Source: Rallus limicola
Lineage: Eukaryota; Chordata; Aves; Gruiformes; Rallidae
DNA: 64,000 nt
NCBI GenBank assembly: GCA_022605955.1
Contig: JAKCOZ010000001.1
Location: forward strand, 70,624,520-70,688,519
Direction of reading: 5' to 3'
Part shown: positions 26,683 through 40,370 of the stretch, piece after piece
Position numbering within the stretch: the stretch's first letter is position 1
Layout of the letters: each line of letters starts with the position of its first letter
Position numbers and translations under genes: made by a program
The notes under the pieces: model-generated
What the model was told of the DNA's origin: nothing
What the model saw: the letters and a program-made list of their open reading frames with translations, nothing else
Databases searched by the model: none

Positions 26683-27056
26683 CACTTAAATGTGTTTCTA
26701 TTCCAATTAGGGATAGGGTTGTTTGGTTTTTTTACTTTCTTGGTTTATATTAAGTAAGGAGACTGGAATTTTGCATGTGTGAAGTGCATTATTGATTGGA
26801 GGCCTCCTTGGCAGTTGGGTATACTTGTGCTCTGTCCTTGTGTCCTTTAGTCTTTTAGTAAGACAGATAGCAGAAGAGGTAGATTGAGCCTAATAGTGTA
26901 AGCCCAGCTAATGTAGAAATTGAGATACATGATGGATGGGGATGCCATAGAGAAGGCTTCAAAATTTGGCTATTCATTGAGAATTTCAGGGGAGCTTGGC
27001 AGAGCTCCTTCTATGGCAAATCCTGAATGTACACAGGAGGGTTAAAGAGAGTTTCC

Positions 27057-27139
27057 TGGGTTTTGGATTTTGTTTGATTGGTTGGGTTTGTTGTTGTTGG
27101 TTTGATTGGGGTTTTTTTGGTTGGTTGGGTTTTGTTTCC
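27057..27139. repeat. G/T-rich low-complexity tract
   Basis: The + strand consists almost wholly of G and T: GGTTGGGTTTG, GTTGTTGTTGG, GGTTGGTTGGG and similar. In SCUBE1 pre-mRNA it would be a GU-rich stretch. It does not show four regular runs of three or more guanines at short spacing, so a strong G-quadruplex is not evident. Confidence 0.7.
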
Positions 27140-27293
27140 TTTCAAACTATTGGGACAGGAATTTTCATATGGAAAGAAATCCTTTGCTCCTTCAGCAACA
27201 GTAAAGCTTCAGCAGGTTGGGGACTGTTCAGTTCAGGGCATTGCACTTGGATGAAGCCAAAAAAGAATGCTGAGAATAATGAGTGATATAGAA

Positions 27294-27362
27294 AACATAG
27301 AATCAGAATATCTCAAGTTGGAAGGATCATGAAGTCTAACCTGGCCAATGCCAGACAAATGA
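27294..27362 (-). mobile_element. CR1 LINE 3' end, antisense
   Basis: CATAGAATCAGAATATCTCA then AGTTGGAAGGATCATGAAGT and CTAACCTGGCCAATGCC match the reverse complement of a CR1 3' UTR, with a small internal deletion relative to the 24.9 kb copy. Confidence 0.8.
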
Positions 27363-30300
27363 AAGAAAAGGTATAGTTTCTTTCTAGGGAAGAGAAGATG
27401 AAAAAGAAGATGCAATAGACATCAAATAAAAAAAAATTTAAAAGCTGCTGCAAATAATTAGATTTTTACTGTTTTTATTTTGTATCCCCACAGAAGTGAA
27501 CAAGTTAGTGCAATACTATTTGGTTACTCCTCTTGGGAAATTCAGAAAGTATTGAATTGATTTTCCTTTCTCCAGAAGGATTGTGATGTAGAGTACCATT
27601 ATCTTACATTAATCTCTCTCCTGCTGTATAAAAATTTAAGCTTCCTGGGAAGAGCATTGTGTGCTGTGATCATCTGAAGCATCACTAAGTAGAGAGTTCT
27701 GATGCCTATCATGGATTACTGAACCTTGGGATTCATCCAGGAAAAGCTTGCTGGAAACCTTGCTGAGAGCAGTTCTTGCTGGTATTCCCGACTAAGTCTT
27801 ACAAATTTATTCAGCATCTGCAGATAGAAAGTGGAAGATAATGCCATAGCTGTTTAGATCAGAAACTTGGAGAGCCTTGCTTCACAAAATTTCCTTGCCA
27901 AAGGGTTCACATATCAGCTGATGCTCCAGCTGTTCCAAGCCTTCTGGAATTCACCTGTCTGATCAGAATATGAAAAAATGGGGCATGAAACTTGTGTAAA
28001 ATATGTAGCAACAAAAGCTGCCCTTCATTGGTTCTTATGTAAAAAACCCATGTAATACCTCCTCCACAATCTGCTCTTCTGTCCCTTTTTCCTGCAGGCA
28101 GACTTTTGTGTAAATGTAGTTTGGGAATTCTTCCTACAAAATCAACCCAAGTCATTGGGTTGTGTTTGTCGAAACAAATCTGTGCATGAAAAATATTTCA
28201 GGTTAAAAGAATGGGATTGCAGACTGATGATTTTCTTTCCCTTATCTGCTCAGATATAACCATGAATAGCTATGAAGTTATACTTACCTCTCTCTGTTTT
28301 GTGTTGTGGTTTTTAAAATTAATTTTCTTCTTACCACTGATTGGTGATAGTCCCTTTTAGCAGAGAGTAAACATGGGGTTTTTTGCCAGACCACTTCTTA
28401 TTTCCAGGTTGCACTCATCTTAACTCTTCCTTCTTCTAAAGATTAGCCTAGGTTTCATGAAGTCCCCTGCTCTTTATAATGTCTTTAATTACTAAGTGTG
28501 CTCAAGAAGGTTGTAAAATCTTCTGAGAAACCTTAAAAAAAGATGTAAGGAAGCATGAACAAAAAAATATATTGTAATATGTTCAAAGACATCTATTTTT
28601 AGGTTTTTCTGTGGTATTAATTGCTGTGTTATAGGAACATATGTGAACAACCTGTAGATACTAATAGACGACTTCTCAAAAAATCCTGTAAGGAAAGGAA
28701 GTATAATGTTCATTGTTTTATAGATGAGGAACTAGGGCAGACAGATTAAGTTACTTCTCAATCTTCACACAGGATGTCTATATGTCTGCAGCTTAGCCAA
28801 GAATAGAAACCTTACCCTTCTGAATCCCTGCTTACATGCTCTGATTTCAAATGTTCTGTGTAATTTTGGTTTCTCTTACAGAAAAATAATAAATACTAAA
28901 TTTGGACATCTATAATATGAAATATCAGTTAATTCTCTTGTATGTCAAATATCCTGAAAATAACTACAGAAGTCAGTTTTGATGATCCAATATAGTTTAT
29001 GGTTCTTCAGCAGTTAATCCTGTGTCTGACTGAGAAGTCTGGGAAACAAAGTGAACTTCTGATTATAGATCAAACCAGAAATGCAATTACTAATGTGCAT
29101 TATAGATTCCATAGAACTCTCTGCAAGAGCTGAATATTCAGTCTGGTAGGAAAAAAATCCAAGCATAGTGTCAGCTGTGAGTTCTGCAGCAAAGAAATGA
29201 ATAGCAAAGTCCTGGTTATGTCCACAGTCTTGAAGGTGTGTTTTGGGCAGAAGGCTTGATTTTTCCAGCCTGAAAAAAAGACACTACAGTTTTATTTGTC
29301 TCAGATGCTCTCAGATGCTATTTTGCGTTTCTTGACAAAGTGACTAAGTCATGTGGAAGTCCCTGTGGGAAGAGTGAGGTGGCACTTTCCCTGGAGCAAC
29401 TGAACCTGCTCCGGGAGTAGTACAAGTCTGCCAGCTCTGGTAGGTGGAGCAGAGCAACAATTGCAGCAAGGCATTTGGGAGCCTGCAGCTAAAAGAAAAA
29501 CTTCCGAGAGAAACCAGGAACAGATAGTCACAGATCATCTACCTGTTCTAAAATGAGCCTTGGGATCCCAAATCAGTATAAAAATGAGGTTCATGTTTGA
29601 AATCATAGAATCATAGCGCTCCTTTAAAATCTTATTTTAAGAGAGGAGAGGGTTTAACCCTGGCATGTGGTCTTACTTCCTGGCTGGGTAATAGTAATCT
29701 ACAGTCTGACTCAGATGACCAAAAAAAATATTAAAATATATGCAAGTGTATGTATATTGCATCATATCATTCATTGTCTTTCAGTGAATGTTCCAGTGCT
29801 CTATGTTTTTCTTCCAAAACAAACCCAAACCAAATAGATCCCCCAGATCTACCTATTCCCACCCTTCTGTTTGTCTGAATGCACACGCTGGGCTGGGAAG
29901 TTATATGGCCTCATCTGCCTGAGAACACAAAGTGAGAGTTGCAAATCTGTGAAGTGTATGGGTTTCTAAAGCTCCCAGATGTAAAATGTCAAGAAGTGGT
30001 ACATCACTCATTTAGGATTGCATAATCACTGGTATGATTGAGACCAATGTATTCCTTTTAATTTAGCTTTATTTTCCTTCTCCAGACAGCTGTGCACAAT
30101 GTGCTGCTTGAACTCCAAATGAATGCTTCTATTACTGATGGTTCTTTTTCTTTATGGTTCCCAACAGTTCAAATAGCTTTATTTTATTTTCCTTTTATGT
30201 GAATATTTTTAATATAAAATTAAACATGTTTTGGAAAGTTGTTTTTTTTTTTGTTTCATAAATGTTTTAAGGAGAAGCTGAAAAATGGTCCATTTTTTTT

Positions 30301-31532
30301 GCTATCTTTCAGTTTTCCTTGCCCTTCTTTACTAATTTTAGGAGACTATTAGGTAAGCCGACAGTTAAGTATTGTCCTCCTCTAGCACATCAGCAGGGCC
30401 TCAAATAATATTATCAGTCATAAACTCTCTTCCAGATTTTCATGGTTGCTAACCTTAAGATCCTTGGCAGACAGTGGAGGGTTGAATAAACCAAATAGCC
30501 ACCTTTTCATAACTCCTCATTTTTATTAAAACACGTAAAATTATGGTATTTTTGTAGAGGAAGTTATTAATTTAAATATTGAAGCTCTTACTCATTTCCA
30601 GTGACTGCAGTGGAAGTTTTTGCTTGAGCAGAACTTTAGGACTTGGCAGTTGTTTTATGTCTTAAGAGAAGGAGGCCAGACTCCCAAATCAGGGCTCAGG
30701 GGCTGAGTGGTGGAGATCTATTGTAAATGTGGAGGGCTGTCAGGGTTTAGGGGCCCAGGCACAAGATGCGGCCCTATCTATTTACAGATACAACGAAAAG
30801 TGTTAAAATGCAAGTTTTAACAATAGATGTCTCTGTATGTTTTGAACCTCTTTGTGTTCTGTGTTTCTGCAAGTAATGACTGGCAGTGATTAAGCTACTG
30901 AACCTCCCCCCAGCACACTGCAGTGGATGCATACACAAAAATCCACACTAAAAATTGCACAACTCGATGAAATTTATCAAGCAATTCATTCTTTTAGGAT
31001 TATAAACCTGAGTGTATTTTTACAAGTTCTTTGTTTCTCAGATGCAAGCCTACATGACAAAGAAAATTATTTTCTGGTATGTTTCTTCATCATGATAAGT
31101 AAACATTTGATAGACAAATCTGAATTAGATGTTTACATGCAACTTCTGTATATATGAGTTTACTTATTCATGGTGCAAGTGATAGCTGACAATTGTAGAA
31201 ATAAGTTAAATCTGTCTTTTGAGATGGGATTATAATACATTAGTTCTGATGATCTTCCTCTTCTGAACATCAGATTTAGTTTTTATGATAACTGTAGAAA
31301 TTTCCAGACTCTTGAGTCATTGCAGCCTCCTTTCTTCATGGCAGGTTCTATGGAACTGTTGAGAATCATTATAGTGTTTGTATACAAATCTGAAAAACTC
31401 TTAACAACCAGAAAGTCAAGCCCTATACTTCTAAAAAGCTTACGAAGCCATCATACTTACTTTTAATGTCCTAGACTGTGCTTCAGCTGATGGAGTAAGA
31501 ATGTCCACATATAAGCCATCTATCTGTACTCT

Positions 31533-31551
31533 CCTTCGAGTCACTCGAAGG
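31533..31551. repeat. Perfect inverted repeat (8-bp arms, 3-nt spacer)
   Basis: CCTTCGAG at 31533-31540 and CTCGAAGG at 31544-31551 flank TCA. Each arm contains a CpG, which is scarce in the surrounding intron. Confidence 0.85.
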
Positions 31552-34015
31552 GAAATAGGTGTTTTGTGTATGTGACTGCCCTCATCCTAAAGTATATGTT
31601 TACTGTAGTTCAGCTGAACTGCTCCCAGGTTTTTTGTGGATGCAGTCCCATTGACTTCAGTTAACCAATACCTTTGAAAACAGGATTATTGCTATCAGAA
31701 GTTTGGAGCCCAAAATTAGACTGATTTTTACAATACTCCCATGATCACCGTGGAAATCCAGTAAAAATTTCCAAAAAGGACTTCTCATTGTTGTTGATGG
31801 AAAGGCCTCTGGTATCCAGCCCTCTCTGGAGCTAGGGTCTGAACACACTGCTTTTCTTGTTCTCCTTTTTCTCTCTCTGTATCAGAAAGTTTTCCCCTTC
31901 AAAAGTACTTTAATGTTTGGTCACGCCACATTAATCTTCTGAGTTCAAATGAGATCTCACTTTCTTTACGTGTTAATTTACCATGTTTGCTTTCTTAAGC
32001 CAATGTGATTTGGGAAGTACCAAAACAAGTGAGAGCATAAATCAGCATAGGCTCAAGGTTTTTAGTTAGGTATGGAGAAATAATCAAAAGCATAGAATAA
32101 ATCTTGGTCGCTGTCAACGACGAAGTTAAACTCTCAGACTGTCATAATAAATTAAGAAACTGGGAGCTATGTGACAGCAGCATCAATCTCAGTCTCTTGT
32201 TTCTGCAAGTCTTCTTGTTGTCTGAGTCTTTTTTTTTAATACTTACTCCCTGGAGAAAGTAATCAATCACAGTAGAGATTGGAACACTCAGGGAAGTAAG
32301 GAATAATCAGCTTAGAGTGTGAAGATGGCTAACTTAAATCCCTTAAGGATGAGTCTTATTTGGCCTGATACAGCTGTAGATGGCTGTTTCTTAGTTCAGT
32401 AAAGTCAGAGGTTTATTCTACATTATTTATTCTGCATCTTTACTGCCTTACCTTGATTGTATCTTGTCTCTTTTGTTAATTCATTGTGACTTTCTCGTGA
32501 TAGCAAATTTCTAAGCCAGCATGGCCTATATTGTTCTATACCTTAAGGAGAAAAACTTTAAAATCTATTAAAATTAACTGAGCTTTGGGAACCACACTGT
32601 GTCTAGCACTTAGTTGAAGCAAGGGAGAATGTATTCACCTGAGGGCACAGGATTTCAGCCTACAATAGCTGTGTTTACCAATCAGATGTGCATGGCTTTC
32701 CGGCCTGCACTCGTGGAAAGGTGCCTTTGTAAATCCTAAAAATTACATAGATCCAATTAAAACACTGGATTCATATGGATTACAAAAAGACATCAGACAT
32801 AAGTGGAGAGCAGCAAAGTCATGTGGTCCCTGATTTCAAATATCATAATTGTCATCATACGATACCTGGAATGCAGTCAGTTCCTGGTGGCATTGATTTA
32901 TGATAAACAGTATGATTTATAGAGTCAGGAAATAGCCATCAAAAATAATAGCTGCTGCATAGTTGCTTATTGTATTAGAAAAAGAAACAAAACTTTTCCA
33001 GTATAGATGAGTACCAGATGAAATGTTGGTAGGGAATTTCTTTGTGAAATAGCTTCCAGGGCCTGATATTTCTGGAGTGTATCTTGGTGTTATCCTTTTG
33101 ACTCTAGTGTATGATGTACAAACTTAAAAGTTTGAATCAATCTCCAAGACCAAGATAAAAGATTATTTTTATTGTTTCTATTACCTTCTTCAGACTTCAA
33201 TTCAGATCCTTCTCAAGTATCTCAAAATATTCCCTCTCTGCACATACTTTACTGGAATTGTATCAGAGCACATGGTGTGGTTTTGCATAAAAGAGGGGCA
33301 GGAAGGAACAGGGACGAGTTAATGATAACATTGTAATATGACTTTGTGATGACTGTAGCTAACTTCTAACTAATAATAATTACTCATTCATTTAAACAAT
33401 TTAAAAGTCACTGGACATACTTTACAAGAAGAAAGGCTTCGGATTAAAGCAAAATTAAGAGACCTTATGGGAAATGGAAAGAAATATTTGGAAACAATTG
33501 AAATACACTTTGTTAAATAGATGAGACTGTGGAGGATGTATGGTATTGTGCTGTAGGACAGGAGCAGAAATTCGAATCAGGGCACAGCTTTTCCACTCCA
33601 TCTTAATGAAAGAAAATTTTAACTGATGAGAAAGTTTCTTCAGCAATGAGTATTAGGTTATAGTACAGCCTCTTCAGCTGAGGGTTTATACCTTAGTTAA
33701 GCTAGAATAGAAGTGGAATTGAAGAGTTTAGAAGAACGGAAAGATGTGTTCGCTGGATTTTTTGAGATGGCCATGTTACAGACACGCCTCAGGAAATGTC
33801 GTATATCTGGAGTTCTGGGACTCTCCAGCTTTGGGTACTCTGTGTTCAATGTTAATGAGCATACTTTCATGTGGTTTACTCCTCTCATAAGAAAAGCTGT
33901 GCAGAGAGGACAGGATTTCTGTTGCCAGACCTTGAAAGTTGGCTTTACTTTGAAAATTGTGACTGTAAAATTGTATAGTTCTTCATGGGGAAAAAATGTG
34001 GGGTTTTTGACTTTT

Positions 34016-34556
34016 CACAGAATCACAAGGTTGTAAAAGACCTTTGATATCATTATGTCCAACCATACCTACCTTCTACTAAACCATATCCCTAAGCACC
34101 TTGTCTACCTGTCTTTTAAGTACATCCAGGGGTGGTGATTCAACCACATCCCTGGGCAGCCTGTTCCAATGCCAAGTAACCCTTTCGGTGAAGAATTTTT
34201 TTTCCTAATATCTAATCTGAACATGCCCTGTTGCAGCTTGAGCCCATTCCCCCTCGTCCTATCACCTGTCACTTGGGCAAAGAGACCAATGCCCACCTCT
34301 CTACAACCTCCCTTCAGGTAGTTGTAGGCAGTGATAAGGTCTCCCCCCCAGTCTCCTCTTCTCCAGGCTAAACAACCCAGCTCCCTCAGCTGCTTCTCAC
34401 AAGGTTTGCCCTCCAGCCCCCTCACCAGCCTGGTTGCTTTTCTCTGGACACGCTCAAGGACCTCAATGTCCTTCCTGAAATGAGGGCCCCAAAACTGAAC
34501 ACAGCACTTGAGGTGCAGCCTCACCAATGCCAAGTACAGGGGCACAATCTCTTCAG
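34016..34556 (-). mobile_element. CR1 LINE, 5'-truncated, antisense, with partial reverse transcriptase ORF
   Basis: On the minus strand the frame reads through PLYLALVRLHLKCCVQFWGP, VLERVQRKATRLVRGLEG, and [11 protein letters not shown] to FRLDIRK, the C-terminal CR1 polymerase. A frameshift then breaks it. The 3' UTR runs to AGAATCACAAGG near 34019. The 5' truncation lies near 34550, inside the polymerase. The frame stays open longer here than in the other CR1 copies, but the element is too short to be active. Confidence 0.92.
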
Positions 34557-37500
34557 TATTACCTTCTGAAAAATAGTTTTTGCAATTCAATATTGTGAAT
34601 ATATTTAGCATAGACCTTATAAATAAATGTTAGTATAGATGTTATAAATATACGTTAGATGCTTAGACTTAACTGGGGAGCTAGAATGATCTCCCTTGAA
34701 ACAAAGTTAAGAAACTTCTTTTATTTAATTATTTTATGTAGCTTATTTTGAAGGCATAATTAATAATCTGCTCTGAAATTGGTCAGTGACACAACAAAAA
34801 TTACTAATATGACAGCAGTGAATGACTTCCTGATCCTGCCAGTGATTTATGGTGACAGGCTTGGAGTTGCACTATAAGGCAGGAAGCCAGACCTTTGTCA
34901 TATGACTTAAGAATCACTCATGGCTTGGTTATGTAAAAGTGCTAAGCCCCCCAGTCACAGTGCATCAAAACTTTTAGGTGCAGAGCAAATACAAGTCACT
35001 GTACCTGCTACCTGTGCAAGAGCAGCATTTCCATGAATAGCCCTGAGACCATCTATATGTCACTGCGCATTTGGTGTTCAGTACTTACAAAAACCTCTGG
35101 AACATCTTAGGGAGGTCTTTATTTTACTCTCTTTTAAAATAACTTGAAGACCACCTCCTAACTGTTAACTTTAGTACCCTTTAGGCTCTGAATGGGCTAC
35201 AGGCTCCACCTGTTAGTGACTGCCCACTGAAAGAAAGTGAGAACTAATTCTTGTGCTCTGAAGCAACATGGATATCCTGGGTATGGACTGAGTTTTGCTT
35301 TGAGTGTTTGCATTTGAAATCAGAACTCAAAGAAGAACTCTAGGAAGTGATCTCCAAATAAAAAGGTTCCAACACGTGCCCACTTTGTAAATTCACACAG
35401 GCTGTGTGTCCGAGTGGGACTTCAGAGACTTCAAGTTGAAGAATTTGTCAGTGGGCAGTCAGTCCATTTGCCTTAACGTGTAAATACTTTTCCCTGTGAC
35501 TTAATGCTTTGTACAGACAGCATCAGATATATTAGAGTACAGGGTGAGAAGGCTTTTGGTGGAGTTAGCTGCCCATAGAAAGCTCTGCATGACTCCAGTC
35601 ATTTACGGATTAACTTGTGCAGGAAACACAAAGTTTTCTCTCTTGTATATTTATTTAACCTCTCTGATAGAACTGCGAAGTGAGTAGATGCATTAACTTC
35701 ATATATTGGATGCTGATAACAGAAGACCATGTCTCTTAAGTACTTTGATTTAAGAAAAAATGCACTGTTTATAGAAATGCACCCGTTATAGAAATCCTTT
35801 TATGTGTTCCAGGTGCTTGTGAAAAGACTATACTGTTCTGTGAATATCATGGGGAAGATGGGTATGAGGTGGTTGGTTGATTCATTTTGGGTTATTTCTT
35901 TCTTTATTTTGGCTTTACACTGCCGTGCCAGCTCCAAAGTTCTTAAATTCATCCCTTCTTTACATAGTGACAATGTTCCTGAAGTCATGTTGCTTGATCA
36001 CTGTTGCTTTTCAGTGATAATTCCCTGCACTCCTACTGATGAAGGCAATGCTAAACTCCCTTTACAAGAGATGCACGTGGCTGGTGGTGTTCATCTCTTG
36101 AGTGGCATAGCGCTCATACAATTTACTCCAGCCTACATGCACTGATAGGTGGCTGCTGCTTAGCTGGTGCACAAGCATCCAACTCTTTTCTAAAGCTGTT
36201 TTCTTAAAACCGGGTAGTCAAAACAAACCAACCAACCAATCCAGCTTGTACTGTGTAACGCAGCACAACTAGGTTGAGTGGCAAGCTACTATCACTGTTC
36301 CATATAAGAAAGAGATGAATGTTTACTGTAAAATCTTGAATATTTTTCAGGTATTTCTGTCAAGAGCAATCAGGGAGAATGGTTGTTCTAAATACTGCTT
36401 TATGTGTTACTCATGTTTAGGAGAGTGGAAATGCTGAACTAGTTTCCCCAGTGGCATAAATACGCATTCGCCCGAACATTTTCTGCCAAATGAAGCATTC
36501 ATTTGCTGAAAATGTACCTACTGAGGCTATTCAGATACTGAAGTTGCATTTACAAAACACTTTTCGCTAATGGAGATACTTTCAGGAAAATGTAATTGTT
36601 TTGGTATGACCTCTGGGAGCAGTTTCAGCACTTGCAAAACATGTTCAGCGTTTTCCCGTTCCCTGAAAGTTTAATGCGTAGGTATGTGCCTGACTAAGCC
36701 AGTGTTTCTCAACTCCTGGTAGAGCTCTGTTTCAGCATGGTGAAGGTTGTGCTTCAGGCTCTCCTGTTTCTTCTACTTTTCACGGACGTTGAGTGTTACT
36801 GATATAGAGGGTGCGAATGACTTCATAGCCTACTGGATGCTGCAATGCTTAGTTTAAAATCCTTCATCTGAATATAGGGGGTTCCTTGACTGTGTTACTG
36901 ATAGGTAACAAAGAAAATGAAGAATCTAGCCATTTCCTTGGCTTTTATTGCTAGAGCTCAGGAACAAAATGCTTCATGTTGTATAGACCTGGAAAATGTT
37001 ACCAACTTGAAAGGAAAATATTGTTTCATTTTTGATATTAAGTTATATGCTTTGCTTCACCCACAGCAAAATATTTTTCATTTCTATAAGAAAAAAATCA
37101 AAACCAAAAAGCCCCAGTTTTGAGTTAATTCAAACCAGCTTTTTTCCAAACCTGGCAGGGTCTGTAAGGAGATGTAAAAGGAAGCAGGTACAAGCAGTAG
37201 TTATTGTGGAAGAAGGATACAGAATACTGTTTCAGTTGATCCTGCAGCAGTTAATGATGCTCCAGAGAAAGGCCGGGGTAAGACAAAGTAAGAAACACTA
37301 TGATGATAGACAGGACAATCTACTCAACTTGATCCAGATTTTTCCTTCAGTTGGTCAGGACTGCTGCTTGTTCTCATCTGTACTTAACTTCCTTCCCTCT
37401 AGTTTATGGAGCATTGTTAATCCAGCATTGCAACTCAGAGTGCCCCACATGCAGATAGACTAAAGTGGGAACTGCAGGTTTCTTGCTCATTGGGCTGGAG

Positions 37501-38136
37501 CCCCATGCCAAGCTGGAGGCTGCTGGCACTCTCTAGACACTGTGGATGAAAAGCAGCATGTTCAAATTCATTTAACCTTGTTTTCAAACCCTGTATCAGA
37601 AGAATGGATAACTTACTAAAAAATAATCGATTGGGAACTTTTTTGTGTTTAGGCACTGTTGTCAGGAGGGCACCGTGCACGTGTGTGTGTGTGTCTGCCT
37701 AAAAAATAGACACAGTTACCAAGTGAGAGGATAGAAGCTACAACTAAGATGTCATATTAAGGGGCTTGGATGTTTATTTTGGAAATACTAAAAGCTGTGA
37801 AAAGCATTTTGGTGTCTCAAAAGGACAGACAGTGGTGCCCAGTTGTTTAAGAAAGGAATAAACAACTGACGTCAAGAAACTTGAATTCGATGCAACGTTC
37901 GCGCAATGTCCGTTGAGCTGTTTACTTCAGCCCAGCAAATGGGCAAGTGTCACATGCAGCAGCCTCAAGCTCTTGTGTTGGGTGAATGTTTCCTATGCTG
38001 TACATAGCAAAGAAGTCTGTTGCAGCTGCGTTTACACTGCGTTTGTGTAGTGTGAAATTTAAGGAATTCCACTGCGTGTCACAAAATAGCTACAGAAAAA
38101 AAAAAAAAGATTTTAAGCATTCCTTTTCAAGTTAGA

Positions 38137-38202
38137 AACATAGAATCATAGAATTGTAGGGGTTGGAAGGGACCTCGGGAGATCGTCGGGTCCAACCCCC
38201 CA
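38137..38202 (-). mobile_element. CR1 LINE 3' end, antisense
   Basis: CATAGAATCATAGAATTGTA, then GGGGTTGGAAGGGACCTCGG and GGTCCAACCCCC, form a CR1 3' terminal segment in reverse orientation. The tandem terminal repeat is well preserved. Confidence 0.85.
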
Positions 38203-39069
38203 AAGTTGCACACATCTATAACTGTGAAGGCAATCAGAAAGAAAAAATGAACAAAGAAATAAAAACCACCCAGAAAATCAACCCACCAGAAAATTTGGGC
38301 CCTGCTTTTCTGCTTTTACATTCTTGGTGAATTCTGATTTCAGACCATGTGGAGAGATGAATACTGTGTACATAGGTAGTGGTGTCTCTTTCTTCTAATA
38401 TTTCCCTTTGTATGCTGATATAAAGTTGGTCTAAGAAATATGGTTTAGCAGTTATCTCAATTAGCAATGATTCCTGTTTCCATGGGCCCCTCAGCTTACG
38501 CAATGTATCACCCTCCCTACCTTGACAGTATGTCAGTGCTTTTGTGACCATTCCAGCAGGAACACCTGCCTACAGCCTCTAGTCTGATACCACTTGCTTC
38601 ACTCCTACATTACAGATTTACGCTTTGGGCTTCCACAGCTATCTTGAAATCAGACCTTCAAAGACACCCACTCCAATAGAACCTCATGGTACTTGGGGGG
38701 GGTGGAATAGAGAAGTGAGAAGAATATGTGTCAAATGCTGGTGTGATTAAGGTTAGCTTCTAGAAAGGAACACTTTTTGTTTTAAATATGATATACTGAA
38801 GTCATTCAGATTATTTCTGTAATTACCATATTTGTGTATTGCTGTGCTTCAGGGCTCAAAATAGATGAGGTAGACAGTATGAGGCTGTGGGGATCAGTAA
38901 GATCAAGAAAGACGTGGAAGAGGCAAGTAGGGAATGAGTTTTTACTGTTTCTCACAAGAATGGGATTAGGAGGCATTGCTTCAGACTGTAGCAGCATGTT
39001 TGATATAAACCAAAGCGTATAATTTTTTTTAGGTAACTCATAGTTAAAGTGCAGAAGTGATTGCTGTAT

Positions 39070-39305
39070 CATCTCATGCTAAAAGGAGATTAGACAAATT
39101 CATACAGGAAAGATCCAGCAGTGACAATGTTCTAGGTAGTGATTTAGGAAGGTTAATAGGTATGATTCTATGTGATTACTGAAAGCTGGGAGAGTGTGCC
39201 AGCAACGGTTCTGCCCTATCTCTGTGGTCTTCTGAGTATCAACAGGTCATTTTCAAAGACAGGATGCTGCACTAGATGTTTTTTTGGTATGTGATAATTC
39301 AATGA
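39070..39305 (+). mobile_element. Ancient L3-like / CR1-type LINE 3' remnant
   Basis: Four collinear blocks resemble the 3' end of the old amniote CR1/L3-like LINEs abundant in turtles and crocodilians: GATTAGACAAATTCAT (39088 on), AAGATCCAGCAGTG, GAAAGCTGGGAGAGTGTG (39181 on) and CAAAGACAGGATGCTGCACT (39256 on) followed by AGATG. The intervening sequence is heavily diverged. It lacks the features of the younger CR1 subfamilies elsewhere in the window. The assignment is by memory of that consensus. Confidence 0.6.
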
Positions 39306-40287
39306 TGTAGCTTAAGAGACAATTCATTAATAAGTTTTGATTTCAGCTTTTTGAGGCTTCAATGATTAGCTAGGACTATTGTAAACCCAGGAATGTGGTT
39401 TATTTTTTCTTAATAAGACTTGTAGTCAGCTTTCTGACTAGAAATATTCAGAGTGTAATGAGTTAAAAATTCCAAAATCAGGCGCTCTTATTTTCTGAGA
39501 TTGTGGTTACTAATAATTTCTCTTAGAAATGCAAGATATCCTCAGTGGTGTTTTGTTGGTAACACTGAGTCAAGTCTGCATTATTGCTATCAGTGGTTCA
39601 TCTCTCTATCACACTGTTCTGTGCTGGTAAAGTAGGCATGATTGGGAAATCTTCCAGAAGTTTCTAAGCGTAGCTTAGAGAAAAATTAACAGGGTCAGCT
39701 CCCTGGATCATGAGTCAAAGTCCTGGTTCTCCAAAGAATCTTGAAGATGAGACTCAGATTTCTGAGGGGCTTAAGTCCTTACGAAAAAGCTGACGTGAAA
39801 GAAAAATGTCACAAAGAAGGAAGAGAAGATCATGGGAGGAAGGGGACAGCAGTCATACTGTTCTTGACATTGACTCTGTAGCATTTCCACGTTTCTATCT
39901 TCGTGCTAATGGTTTTGGTTTTAGGTACCCTTAGCAGACCCATCTTCCTTGATGATATCCAACCAGGACACTGGATCACAGTAGCTTCTTTAGGACAAAT
40001 ACTGCAGGAAGCTTTAAGCCAGATCAGGGTGAAATACCAGTGGAGCTAGTTTGAAAAGTTCATCAGATAAATTTAAATAAGAAACCAAAAGTATTTGTTT
40101 ATTTAATACATAAAACATCCGTCTTTATCAACTGTAATGTTTTTTGCCCTTTGATACTGTTCCACACTACTGCTTTCTAGAGGATCTCAAGATAGAGAAT
40201 ACAGATTTGATTACGTGAAGGCAGTGGGCCAAAAACTTATAGGTCTTATGCAAATTCGGATATGCATCAATTTGCATAATACTGCTA

Positions 40288-40370
40288 ATATATGGATAGA
40301 TATGTGTGTGTATTTATAATGGATGCATATATCCATATATACTTATATATGCATGTATGTATATATGCAT
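40288..40370. repeat. AT-rich TATATG/TGCATA low-complexity tract
   Basis: Alternating purine-pyrimidine sequence with recurring GCATATA, ATATATGCAT and CCATATATAC words and several small palindromes. Probably a degenerate (TATG)n/(TA)n microsatellite. Confidence 0.7.

Noticed and set aside
29606..29624. AATCATAGAATCATAGCG resembling a CR1 terminal repeat
   Set aside because: Only the short terminal repeat is recognisable, with no adjoining CR1 3' UTR. Too short to call.
33566..33580. ATTCGAATC resembling a tRNA T-loop
   Set aside because: No acceptor stem, D-arm, anticodon arm or A-box at suitable spacing.
34105..34611. 168-codon minus-strand frame with reverse-transcriptase similarity
   Set aside because: It is the truncated, frameshifted C-terminus of a CR1 element, not a host gene.
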